The position numbers and the translations under genes were made by a program. The notes beneath the pieces were generated by a model. It saw nothing but the letters and a program-made list of their open reading frames with translations, was not told where the DNA came from and did not search any database. A stretch of 64,000 nt of DNA, from positions 62,001 through 126,000 of the forward strand of contig ML991818.1 in the NCBI GenBank assembly GCA_010094025.1, written 5' to 3'. The stretch's first letter is position 1. The number at the start of each line of letters is the position of its first letter. Shown piece by piece: positions 1-9,358 of this stretch. Source of the stretch: Viridothelium virens. Taxonomy: Eukaryota > Ascomycota > Dothideomycetes > Trypetheliales > Trypetheliaceae.

Positions 1-372
1 AAACATGGTAGACCATAGAGCACACCAAGATGGGGAATAAGGAGGCAAAGGTTGGACCTGGAGAAGGGCAAAAAGGTCGGCCAAAAAGAAAGTGCTTCCA
101 TAATAGCAAGCCCAGTAGTGTTTTCGGAAAGAGCTTGCCAACCCGCAAAAGCCTATATGACGACTCGAGGTATACGCGAATGCCTTGCCAGCACTTCCAC
201 CATTGGAACGGGACAAAGTCTCGACAAAGAATTTACCGCAACCCAATCTGAAAGAGTATTTTTCCAACGGGCGCCAACTCCGCAATTGTCCTGTTTGCGG
301 AGTCGTCATCTCACTCTGTTTCAAAATATGCATTTTCGAAGTTTTTCGCAAATATCTTATCCGCCAAGCATT
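1..372. other. Window start, no gene seen
   Basis: This stretch lies just downstream of the minus-strand gene that ends at 373. The open frames crossing it are short or continue antisense into that gene. I see no splice-supported coding exon, RNA gene or repeat. It is probably the 3' untranslated region and intergenic DNA. Confidence 0.5.
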
Positions 373-3300
373 TTAGCGCTTGTACTTGAACTGGGAGACC
401 ACAAAAAGAGGAATAGGTTTCGTGGGCCAGTCCTCCTCGGATTTGAGCTCCCAGTGGTACAATGCCTCCTTCCCAATCGTTCTCGCAACCTTGTGCCGAG
501 CATTGTGGAGTTTCTTCATGACGCCCGCTTCCCAATTCACCAGGAGGCGGGTACGTGCAAAGCATTCGATGACACGCAGGCGGCATGTATCGAGGACGAA
601 CTTCTCATCACGCGGCACACGGTTAATACTCCATCGTGCTTGCTTGCTTTTCTCGTTTTCCGGCGGTCTCAACTCAAGTCCTTTGGGGCGTGGAGCAGCC
701 TCATTCACCATGATAGCTGTTTCCAGCACTGTTGCATTCAACCGCCCTGGTTGAGCGCCTTGGACCTGGCAACCCGTGGCATCTTTATAATCCGTGTGCA
801 AGCATTTATCAGACATGATTGCCATTGAGCACATTTCTTCCGTATCAGTCAGCAGACCAGTCCAGCTATGGGGATTGTGTCGAATTTTGATACGATATCT
901 TTGATCGAACCGCGGCACCCACAGAACTCTCAATACGCGGTCAGCGTCAACGCTGGAGTGTTGCAGACCCTCCAGACACCATGAAACCAGTTGACCTAGG
1001 TCTTTCCGCCATTCTCTATGGCTGATGAAGAGATCCGAAAAGGCGCGGGGATTCCGGCTTTCGAGCGCTTCATCGAAGGCATCGTCAAATGGCAAATGCT
1101 CTCGGTTCCTACACGCATCAAGCCAGTTTCGCATAGTGGTAGAGTTCAGAATTTGCTTCAATCTCATGCGGCGTGCGTTTCTACTGCAAAAACTGACCTC
1201 AACACCAAACCACTGAGCAAGGATGGCGGGGTTTCTTTCACCTCCGCCATTACGCCATGCTTCAATGATTGCTTCTTTCAACGAAATGCCATGCTGTCTC
1301 TGATTGTATAGTTAGTAAAGCACAGAAGATATCCTCAATGGCATTTCGATAGCTAACCTTGTACACTCTTGCGCCACCAAGGGCGACCCCACCGTACCCT
1401 ACCTGGGCTGAAACTTGATTCTCGGCGAGATATGTGCTTGACTTGCGAGTCCCCAGTTCTTCCACACAGTTCACTTGCCGGAGCTGTTGCAAAACAGTAA
1501 ATTTATGGTTGCTACAGAGGTCGTTCTCCTTCAGTTGAGAAGTCGTGTGCTCAACGATCGTAGAAGCCCCTATAAGTAATCTCGAGCCAGGGAGAAGATC
1601 AGAAGAAGCTCCCTCTGGCTCCTCGTCATGTCTGTACCAGTGGCAGAGGACCTCGCCATCTTCAATTGGCGGTGAACCTCGACCGGCAACGCACGCCAAT
1701 ATCGATCCAGGACCAGCATTGTATTTCACAATAATGTCGGAATCTTCAGACGGTTTTACTGCCCAGACTGGCCCCCAGATATCGGCGAATTGGTCGATGT
1801 CAGCAGACAAATAAAGATCGCGAGAGTCAGCCCATAGCTCCTGACTTTGCAGAACCCAGACAGGTCGATCACCGAGAAAACCGTCCAGACAACAGAGCTG
1901 CCTTCGCCGGATCATGATGCCATCGGCACATATCCTATCATACGACCAAGCGGTGGTAATTTTGGCAAGATCTAGATCCTCGTCAAGGAATTTTTCATCG
2001 AACCGTTCAGTGTGTGCTCCGCAGTACGACACGACTGCTAGATCAAGAACCATGATGGCTTTTCGCCATATGCTGACCTGTGCTTGCGCCGGTGGAAGCT
2101 TGAGCTTGACAAGTAAGTTCTCACATTCGGTGGTGATACTTTGAAGATACTTCCAAGCATCTGGTCCAATTTTAAAATTTGCTGCTCGAGCTACACGAGC
2201 TATTTTACCCATAGCTATCTCGATGGCTTCGTACAGGCGAAAGATTAAATCTAACTGGATTTCAGTGAGTCGAGCGACTTGAGGACGAGCTTTATCGACT
2301 GTCAAAACATTGATTGAATTTTGGCAAAACCGCGCATTCTTCATCCGTTCGATGTTCGAGACGATGGCCAGCATCAGGTTTCGGGACTCAAGCAAATGGA
2401 AAGCTGTCAAAGCGTCTGGGGAAGCGCCGTCCATGGAACCCTCTCTACGCAAGTCGAGGATCAATTCATCATATGATTTTGCGTCTGCCGTCCGACCCTC
2501 TGGGCTGAAGCAATCAAAGTTGAAGCGCAATCTACATTCGTCGCCAATCGGATACAATTGTCGATTAGATTGCATCATAAGAAACAATCCCGAGTTTCCG
2601 GCGACATTGGCTTCAAGATCTTGAAGCTCGCCAAGATACTTCTGCGGATGCACAAGCCTCTCGTCAGGATCGATGTCTGGAGGCAGGCCGTGATCACTCA
2701 AGACGGATGAAGAAATCTCTGTAGCAAAGTCGGAAAGCCTGTCGGTATCGTCGTGCTCCTCATCAAAGATAGATGGCGGAGCACTGGACTCATCATTCAG
2801 ACTGTCCTGTCTTGGATGATCTCGCTGTATGCTGGAATTCGAATTGCTCATAGATGGGTTTAACGAAGGTCTATCCACAATAGTATGGGCCGGAGCCGTT
2901 TGAACATGCCTTACAGGACCCTGCAGTGAGGAAAGGGCTGCTTCAGCGTAACTGAGAGGCCCGTGAGTCTCTCCTCCTGCCTCATCACGAGCCGACTGAG
3001 GAGAGAGCCACTTTGATTTCTTCTGCAGAACTGGTCCATCGGAGACATGCCTGATTGGAGTCTGAGACAGCCGTCGAGTATCTGATCTTCTCTTTTTGAT
3101 ATCTCGCGGCTTATCGGAGACAAGATCATCTACCGCAGTGTGAATCAGCGTGTCTATAGATAGCCTCGCCGCTGAAGGTATTACCTGCTTTCAAGAACGA
3201 GCCTTTTCCCGGTGAAAGTCTTTGCTCTCCAGAGCCGCGCAGGACATTGGACCCGCCAGTGGTAGAAGGCGCACTGACTGGTCGATTGGCGTCCCGTGGT

Positions 3301-3452
3301 TGCCAATCTTTCGACTTTTCTTTCTTACTGCGGGGAGTCAACCAGCCTGGCGACGAGGCGGGGTTCCGACTGGGCGTAGGCATTTGACGCTGCTTGCTGT
3401 CCAACTGGATACGGGGTTTGTTTCGCCTAAGTGACGAGTCTGCTGCAGACAT
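373..3452 (-). CDS. Unrecognised fungal protein, 988 aa, three exons
   Basis: I do not recognise a named family. The model has exons 3452-3185, 3129-1358 and 1299-373. Both introns (3130-3184, 55 nt; 1300-1357, 58 nt) have GT-AG ends; the second has a TTTACTAAC branch site. The exon sum is 2967 nt, giving 988 aa. The ATG at 3452 sits in a good context (GCCGCC before it); an in-frame ATG also exists at 3593. The first ~250 residues are Ser/Pro/Lys rich and probably disordered. The middle holds a helical segment and a conserved-looking WGPVWAVK motif that I associate with lineage-specific fungal proteins. The C-terminal 300 residues are Arg/Trp rich. There is no signal peptide or membrane span. 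It is divergent from the HAD gene upstream. Function is unknown. Confidence 0.75.
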
Positions 3453-4134
3453 GGCGGCAAATAGCGTGTTGCAGAGCGCACATTCACGACACCAAGGAAG
3501 GCCGAAGTTTATGGCAAGTTGAAATCGCACTTTCCGTGATCCTGGGATTTTCAGCGCATGGTGAGGCTGCGCAGGCTGCAAGTGGCTATCCAAGACGGAT
3601 AGAGCCTAGCCTGGGATGGTTGGTGCCGTCGTGCATAAGGCTTCGGCCAGATTTTTTGGGTCCTCTGTTTTCGGGGACGAGCGGTGAACATTATCATGCA
3701 CGTGGATCAAGAAATGGCATTTACACTCTTCGACATGGTGGAGACATTTGAACGGTGAGGGAGCCAAGACGGCGATGTGAGAGCCTCGCATCACTCTGTA
3801 GTCTCGGGATCAATCGACGGCGAATGAAAACCATTGAAGTGATTTCAGATTTAATTTGATGAACTGAATTTTGCACCACCTTGAGCCAGCTTCTACAAGG
3901 ATCTTCTCCGTAGAGTAGATCGCCGCGGCTAGGCCACCCCGCAAGTGGACACCTAACCGTAGTCGCAGCCAGGTACAAAAAAGTGTTGGCAACGAGGTCC
4001 CCTTGTCTGCCTCAACCCATTTCGACGGCCACAACCCATTATTTATTCTCCAATTTCTCGTGTCCTCGTCCGCCGCGTTTCTCTTATCCTTACGAACACC
4101 AATTCGGGAATCTCAAAAAGCGGAAGCAGTCAAT
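3453..4134. promoter_or_regulatory. Divergent promoter region
   Basis: This 680-bp gap separates the divergent starts of the 988-aa protein gene and the HAD phosphatase gene. On the HAD side an AT-rich ATTATTTATT element (4039-4048) and a pyrimidine-rich stretch (about 4066-4092) precede the ATG at 4135, as is common for fungal core promoters. No coding exon was seen. Confidence 0.45.
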
Positions 4135-4934
4135 ATGCCTGTGGTAAGTTTCAGTGCCCCTCTTGGAGCTTGGTCTGAGCTGACGTATGCCTCTCTCAGA
4201 TTAAAGAAATTCTCTTTGACTGCGACAACACTCTCGTCCTCTCGGAGTCCCTTGCCTTCCAAGCCTGTGCCGAACTCTGCAACGAGATCCTCGAAAAGTA
4301 TGGTAGGCCAGAACGCTACACTTCCCATGAGCTCCTTGCAGACTTCGTCGGCCAGAACTTCCGCGGCATGATGGTTTCCCTCCAGAAGAAATACAACTTT
4401 ACCATGCCAGAAGACGAGTTCAACACCTATGTCGACCGTGAGCTTGGCGCAGTCATTCAGAAACTCGAGAAAGCCGCGGAACCATGCCCAGGTGTCATGG
4501 AGCAACTCGACCACCTCTACAAGGAGAAGAAGTATGGCCTAGCTGTCGTCAGCTCCAGCGCCCTCAGCCGTGTCCAAGCCTCCATCCGCAAGGTTAACCA
4601 GGACAAGTATTTCCCGCCGGATCACGTCTTCAGTGCTGCAACTTCGCTCGAGAAGCCCACGACCAAGCCTGACCCCGCAATTTACCTCCACGCCTGCAAG
4701 GCCATTGGTGTTCAGCCCGGCGAGTGCGTTGCCATTGAGGACAGCAAGAGCGGTGCTGGTGCTGCCAAGAACGCCAAGATCCCGCTCATTGGATACGTTG
4801 GCCCGTATATTGACGAGGGTAAGGAGAAGCAGGAGTCGATGGCCAAGCTGCTCAAGGAGGAAATGGGAGCTATCTACATCATGTATGACTGGAAGGAATT
4901 CCCCCAAGCCCTCAAGGCTGTTGAGGCCTCCTAG
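4135..4934 (+). CDS. HAD-superfamily (subfamily IA) sugar-phosphate phosphatase-like hydrolase
   Basis: The protein has 247 aa. Exon 1 is only nine bases (4135-4143, Met-Pro-Val). A GT-AG intron follows at 4144-4199, then exon 2 at 4200-4934. The HAD motifs are in order: motif I FDCDNTLV with the nucleophile Asp and the acid/base Asp two residues on, motif II VVSSSA, motif III Lys in KPTTKPDP, and motif IV AIEDSKSG. The helical cap between motifs I and II is the type seen in beta-phosphoglucomutase-like and YieH (6-phosphogluconate phosphatase)-like enzymes. It is therefore likely a cytosolic Mg-dependent phosphatase acting on a small sugar or polyol phosphate. The exact substrate cannot be read from the sequence. 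Motif I has Asn where Gly is usual (DCDNT instead of DxDGT). Confidence 0.85.
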
Positions 4935-5254
4935 AACGCCTAGTATTACCGCGTTCGTGCAGTGCCCGAATTTTCATGGCGTACTGGTGCGAACAATCAG
5001 ATTTCACATGCGATATGGACACGACTGATAGATGACGGATAATCGACACTATTTCGGTTTTACTACGATCGTGTCATAGACGAAGACACGGGCACGAATG
5101 GTGCATTGCTCTAGAGGCTAGATAGATAATTTTCCTTCAAAAAAAAATTATTGTCTCCAGTTTGATTCCTCTCCCGCAACCTCCTTACACAATATAGACC
5201 GCACTACAGACCATATTACAAACCACACCACAAACCATGCCCACCCCCTCTCCC
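4935..5254. other. Convergent 3' intergenic region
   Basis: This lies between the 3' ends of the HAD gene and the HD-domain gene. An A-run followed by AT-rich sequence near 5139-5153 is a plausible polyadenylation area. No gene was seen. Confidence 0.45.
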
Positions 5255-6112
5255 TCAAAATGCCGGATTCACCCCCTCAAACCCCGGCTCCCTCCTCCAC
5301 GCCTCCAGCAACGCCCCCGACCACGTCCCCCTCGGCGCCTTCCCCGGCCTCTCCACCGCCTGCCCGACCACCGCATGCCCCAACACCTTCTCAATCCCCA
5401 ACCTCGGAAACACCGCCTCCATCTCCACCTTCTCCCTCTCCCTCTCCCTCTCCCTCTCCTCTTCTTCCTCCTCCTTCCCCTCCTCCACATGCGCAACAGC
5501 AAACGCCGCGAAATCCCTCGCCACCCCCGCCCTCACCAGCCCGACCAGCCCCCCCATGCGCTCCGCAACCTGCGGCGTCGCGTGCAGCGCGATCGCGAGC
5601 CACACCTCGCGGCGCTGGGCTTCTGTCGCGAAGGGCTCGTCATCACTGCCGCTGCCACCGCCATCGTGCGCATGCGTATGCGTATGGGTGGCAAGGATGT
5701 CGCACGCGGCGTCCGCGCCATCGATCTCGAAGCGCTGGCTGCTGCGGTTGCACACGCTGCCGAGGTCGTGCAGGATGCAGGCGGCGTAGAGCTGGGCGAG
5801 CGAGGCCGGGTCGTGCAGGAAGGTGGAAAGGGGGGTGGTGCTGCTGCTGGGGAAGGGGGAGGGGTGGTCGGCGTGGGTGCGGGCGTAAGAGAGGGCGTGG
5901 ATGAAGGTGCGGATGACGTGGTGCAGGATGGCGGGCGGGAGGGAGGTTCGGGCTGTGGTGTAGGTGGCGAGACAGGGGGGGCTGGCGAGGAGGTAGGCGA
6001 GCGGGAGGTGGGAGGTGAGGGAGACGAGGGTGTTGATGTGGCTGTGGAAATGGGATTTGGCGTCTGCGTCTGTGTCCGGGGGTTTGGAGGGGGGTTCTTG
6101 AGGAGAGGACAT
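5255..6112 (-). CDS. HD-domain metal-dependent hydrolase (cyanamide hydratase-like family)
   Basis: This is a single-exon 285-aa protein. The HD signature is spread as expected: RTFIH (R68...H72), ILHDLG (H115-D116), FEIDGADAA just after, and a further His in IALHAT (H177). Fungal proteins of this type are annotated as HD-domain or cyanamide hydratase-like hydrolases; the substrate is not determined here. Two low-complexity insertions stand out: a His/Thr/Ala loop then Gly/Ser/Asp (about 143-158), and a Glu/Arg run (211-230) encoded by a CT-hexamer microsatellite at about 5431-5488. The 5' half of the gene is C-rich and the 3' half G-rich on the coding strand. Its 5' end faces the 2-hydroxyacid dehydrogenase gene divergently. 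Confidence 0.8.
   Translation of the reverse strand: MSSPQEPPSKPPDTDADAKSHFHSHINTLVSLTSHLPLAYLLASPPCLATYTTARTSLPPAILHHVIRTFIHALSYARTHADHPSPFPSSSTTPLSTFLHDPASLAQLYAACILHDLGSVCNRSSQRFEIDGADAACDILATHTHTHAHDGGGSGSDDEPFATEAQRREVWLAIALHATPQVAERMGGLVGLVRAGVARDFAAFAVAHVEEGKEEEEEEREREREREKVEMEAVFPRLGIEKVLGHAVVGQAVERPGKAPRGTWSGALLEAWRREPGFEGVNPAF
5431..5488. repeat. CT-rich microsatellite inside the HD-domain gene
   Basis: TCTCCC hexamers followed by CTTC/CTCC units form a pyrimidine tract on the plus strand. On the minus strand it is translated as the alternating Glu/Arg insertion of the HD-domain protein. Confidence 0.8.
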
Positions 6113-6751
6113 GGTGCTGCTTGGTGGTGGGTCTGAAGGAAGCGTATGGGAAGCTACCAGAATGACATTGAAATAATAGAGTACTCACGCAAGCTTGGAT
6201 TATTCATCTTTGCGGCGGTCTTTGAAAGATGATTGCGGGGCGCTCTAAGAGAATGGACCTATTCTGGGAGTATGGTTCTCCCGTCTTATTGTATCTTGGA
6301 GTGGTAGAGAGCCATTGCGGACAACTGGCCGACGTCTCCGTAGTAGCAACAATCACTCTCGCCTCTATTCGTGCCACTGGACCAGTGGAGGCATTTGTAA
6401 AAGCCAGCGGAAGTGACCGTGCTCTTCATCATGGGATGAAACCTCATGGGTCTGTAAGTTTTGCGGAACTGACCCTGAGACAGGGGTCAGAATTAATAAT
6501 GATCTACCGAGGGGGTACGGGGTACCTCCCCCTCATGTCGCATCATTAGATTGAAGCAAGCCATTGAGAAGCCTCTGAGCTTCAATTGTAGAAGTGAGAG
6601 CATTGGATGCGTAGATTGTGGTTTCCTTTATTCAATGAATACGTCTAGTCGTCTCGTATCTCGTATCCATTCCGCTCTTGATCATTCTCAATTAAAATCG
6701 AAAACTTCACCAATTGCCCAAAGCCGGCTCAGAGCTCTCACACGAACCATC
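6113..6751. promoter_or_regulatory. Divergent promoter region
   Basis: This is the gap of about 640 bp between the divergent HD-hydrolase and 2-hydroxyacid dehydrogenase starts. The dehydrogenase frame stays open upstream to 6551, so a longer N-terminus (for example from an ATG near 6635) is formally possible. It would be rich in Ser and Arg and could resemble a mitochondrial presequence. No other feature was seen. Confidence 0.4.
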
Positions 6752-7891
6752 ATGAGCAAACCTCAAGCACCAGTAAAACTCGGCATCCTCGACGACTATC
6801 TCGACATCGCCTCCCCGCACTTCCACAACCTCCCCAACCACGTCGAGAAAGTCGTCTTCAAAGACACTCTACCCGCCTGGTCCCACCCCCAGACCACCCA
6901 ATCCGACCGCCAACGCCTCCTCGACCGCCTCCACCCCTTCACCATCCTCGCCACGATGCGCGAACGCACCCCCTTCCCCGCCGACCTCCTCCGGCAGCTA
7001 CCGAACCTCAAGCTCCTCCTCTGCACCGGCACGCAATTCAACACCTTCGACCTCTCCGCCGCGAAAGACCTCGGCATCACCGTCACCACTGCCACCGGCA
7101 AGCGCAAGCCTCCTCCCCCCTCTCCCTCTGCTCCCCCTTCTCAGGGCGACATCACGAAAGGAGGCACCCACCCAACGACGCAGCACACTTGGGCGCTGAT
7201 CCTCGGGCTCGCGCGCAACATCGCAGCCGACGACCGCGTAGTCAAGAGCGTGCCGGGCGGGTGGCAGACGGGGCTTGCTGTGGGGTTGACGGGGAAGACG
7301 CTCGGGGTGGTGGGGTTAGGGCGGCTGGGGGCGGTGGTGGCGAAGATCGCGGTGCAGGCGTGGGGGATGCGCGTGGTGTGCTGGAGCGAGAACCTGACGC
7401 AGGAGAAGGCGGACGGGTGGGCGCGGGAGCTGGGGTTGGTGGGGTCGGGAGGGGAGAGGCAGGAGGAGAAGACGTTTCGTGTGGTGGCGAAGGAGGAGCT
7501 GTTTCGGGTGGCCGATGTGGTGACGCTGCATTATGTGCTGAGTGAGCGGTCGAGACATGTGGTCGGGGAGAAGGAGCTCGCGGCTATGAAGGAGACGGCT
7601 ATGTTCGTTAATACGTCGCGGGGGCCGCTGGTGGATGAGGATGCGCTGTTGCGCGTTCTGGAGAAGGGGGCGATTCGTGGGGCGGCGATTGATGTCTTCG
7701 ACATTGAGCCGTTACCCCAGGATAGCCCTTGGAGGAGTCTGAAATGGGGCGAAGACGGCCGCAGCCAAGTCTTGCTCACGCCGCATATGGGTTACGTGGA
7801 GGAGGGTGTGATGCATGCGTGGTATGCAGAGACGGCAGAAAACGTTGGGAGATGGGTTCGGGGAGAGGAGGTGGTTGACCAGCTGGTATGA
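6752..7891 (+). CDS. D-isomer-specific 2-hydroxyacid dehydrogenase
   Basis: This is an NAD(P)-dependent oxidoreductase of the phosphoglycerate dehydrogenase/formate dehydrogenase-like superfamily. The Rossmann motif VVGLGRLG follows GKTL. The catalytic triad is visible as Arg in NTSRGPLVDE, Glu in DVFDIEPLP and His in LLTPHMGYV. The ATG at 6752 (MSKPQ) is preferred because the conserved domain starts a few residues later. Reading straight through gives 379 aa. A Lys/Pro/Ser-rich insertion, encoded at 7098-7160 between TTAT and GGTHPTT, fits a 63-nt GC-AG intron (GCAAGC...GAAAG). Removing it keeps the frame and joins the domain as expected for the family, giving 358 aa. The likely substrate is a 2-oxo/2-hydroxy acid, not further defined. 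Confidence 0.85.
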   Translation: MSKPQAPVKLGILDDYLDIASPHFHNLPNHVEKVVFKDTLPAWSHPQTTQSDRQRLLDRLHPFTILATMRERTPFPADLLRQLPNLKLLLCTGTQFNTFDLSAAKDLGITVTTATGKRKPPPPSPSAPPSQGDITKGGTHPTTQHTWALILGLARNIAADDRVVKSVPGGWQTGLAVGLTGKTLGVVGLGRLGAVVAKIAVQAWGMRVVCWSENLTQEKADGWARELGLVGSGGERQEEKTFRVVAKEELFRVADVVTLHYVLSERSRHVVGEKELAAMKETAMFVNTSRGPLVDEDALLRVLEKGAIRGAAIDVFDIEPLPQDSPWRSLKWGEDGRSQVLLTPHMGYVEEGVMHAWYAETAENVGRWVRGEEVVDQLV

Positions 7892-8845
7892 CACTGCATG
7901 GTAATTCCTACGGGCAAGCCGATTTTTAGAATCTTGCATTGTGATAGCTCTTACGAGGGATAGCACCCGATCTCCCCAAGTGGGAGGAACTTATGACGAA
8001 CTGTGCTTTCGTCAGCTAGCGTACCTAATTGATGTCCCTGATGTTCCTTAGGCAACATGAAGAAGACACGAAGAAGTTCACCGAATCATTCGGAGGCTCG
8101 GCTTCGGATTTTAGCACCGTAGGTTGACTCACAACATGCAACCTTGGAATAGAATACGAATGGGGCTACGCAGAGCATCTTTAGGATAGGATTGAGAGTC
8201 ATCAATTCAACACCGATAGCACCCTATCAGCGTCATTGTTGAGCCGACGGCTGCGTTGCTTACGAAGGCTGGCCTCTGCATTGGATCTGTAGATGTTTAG
8301 TTGCCAGAGTTTGTCTTCATTAGGCTTAGGCCAAAAGCAAAGCCTATCCAGGCAGAAGGGAGATGATGAAAGCAATTATCCCTGTAGCCCCAAGTCCTCA
8401 CGGAAAGTCAAGAATTGCACCGGTCCATTGCTGTCAAATTCGTCTTGATTGTACGCAATCAAGCGTACGTTCAGAACGTTCGACACGTAATTAGGAGCTC
8501 AAGATGATGTTGACTAAAAGTTCAGCAATGGTTGATGATGAGTTCAGTTAGATTTGGAAGCTTCTATTGTCCGATTTGTGGCTTGATCAAGTAAGCGTGG
8601 CGCAAACCGGTGAGTCAATGGTAAAAACCGTCTTCCATCAGAGCGGTAGAGATCGTTAGGCTTGTTGATCATCAACAGCGATTTATGCTGTCACCCTGTG
8701 CTTGCGTACAAGGGACTGTGTGCCGCAGACGGAAGAGTCATGGCTAGCGCTATCCCTAGGTAGGTGTCTTACGATAGCCATCACACATGGAGTCCTGCCT
8801 TAGATAGGATCCTAAAGGAAACAAGATTAAGTGCTCATGCAGATC
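7892..8845. other. Intergenic region, mixed composition
   Basis: No coding exon is supported. A perfect inverted repeat, CTTGATTG-TACG-CAATCAAG, lies at 8444-8463 and is followed by CGTACGT. It contains back-to-back ATTG/CAAT cores and could be a binding site. The rest is the 3' region of the dehydrogenase and upstream DNA of the small gene at 9013. Confidence 0.45.
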
Positions 8846-8852
8846 TATATAA
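8846..8852 (+). promoter_or_regulatory. TATA-box candidate for the 75-aa gene
   Basis: TATATAA lies about 160 bp before the ATG at 9013. A long leader rich in CA and TC follows it. This arrangement is typical of regulated fungal genes, but no transcription start is known. Confidence 0.4.
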
Positions 8853-9012
8853 CTCCTGTGATGGCTCCTGAGGCAAAGATATTCACGCTCAGGAATATAC
8901 ATCAAAATCCATTGACAGCTAGATTGTCTTCCATTATCTAGTCAACACAATCAATCTCGTCACAATTATCACCAACACGCTCTGTCAGACTTCCTTCATA
9001 CTGCACTCAATC

Positions 9013-9358
9013 ATGGACTCCAGCTCGATGAATGAAAAGGACAAGTATTCAATCTCGTCCGCTTCCCTCCGGTCTTCTATGTCGACAAGTATGTGCCTTG
9101 CCTCAATCCAAACGCCTTTGTCGAAACCTATTTCTAATTCTATTAGACACCAACCAGTCCTCGCGCACAGAAACCCCGGGAAAGTCGTCGAAAATGTCGA
9201 CCTTCAAGTCTATCTTGACAGGTAAGTCGTCCACCATGATGGAGAGGACAGGAAACGAATCAGCTAACGCCGGTACTGTAGGCGATGTCCACAAGCATAA
9301 TCCGCGGCGAAAGCTTGAAAAGAGCGTTACAGATCCACTGTATGGTCGTGGCCTTTGA
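9013..9358 (+). CDS. Small basic Ser/Thr-rich protein, 75 aa, three exons
   Basis: I do not recognise the family. Exons are 9013-9088, 9147-9221 and 9282-9358, summing to 228 nt. Both introns (58 and 60 nt) have clean donors (GTATGT, GTAAGT), branch sites (CTAAT, CTAAC) and TAG acceptors, so the model is well supported despite its size. The product is hydrophilic: a Ser-rich start (MDSSSMNEKDKYS), a Ser/Thr/Lys middle (SSKMSTFKSILTG) and a basic C-terminus (HKHNPRRKLEK) ending in DPLYGRGL. It has no signal peptide or membrane span. A TATA box and a long leader suggest inducible expression, which is inference. It may be a stress- or conidiation-linked small protein, but nothing in the sequence proves this. 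Confidence 0.7.

Noticed and set aside
5237-6136. Long plus-strand frames opposite the HD-domain gene
   Set aside because: They are Pro/Arg- or Gly/Val-rich translations of GC-skewed coding DNA and lack any motif, whereas the minus strand encodes intact HD motifs.
7189-7545. Alternative plus-strand frame inside the dehydrogenase gene
   Set aside because: It is a Gly/Ala/Arg-rich shifted reading of the dehydrogenase exon; the NAD-binding and catalytic motifs are in the other frame.
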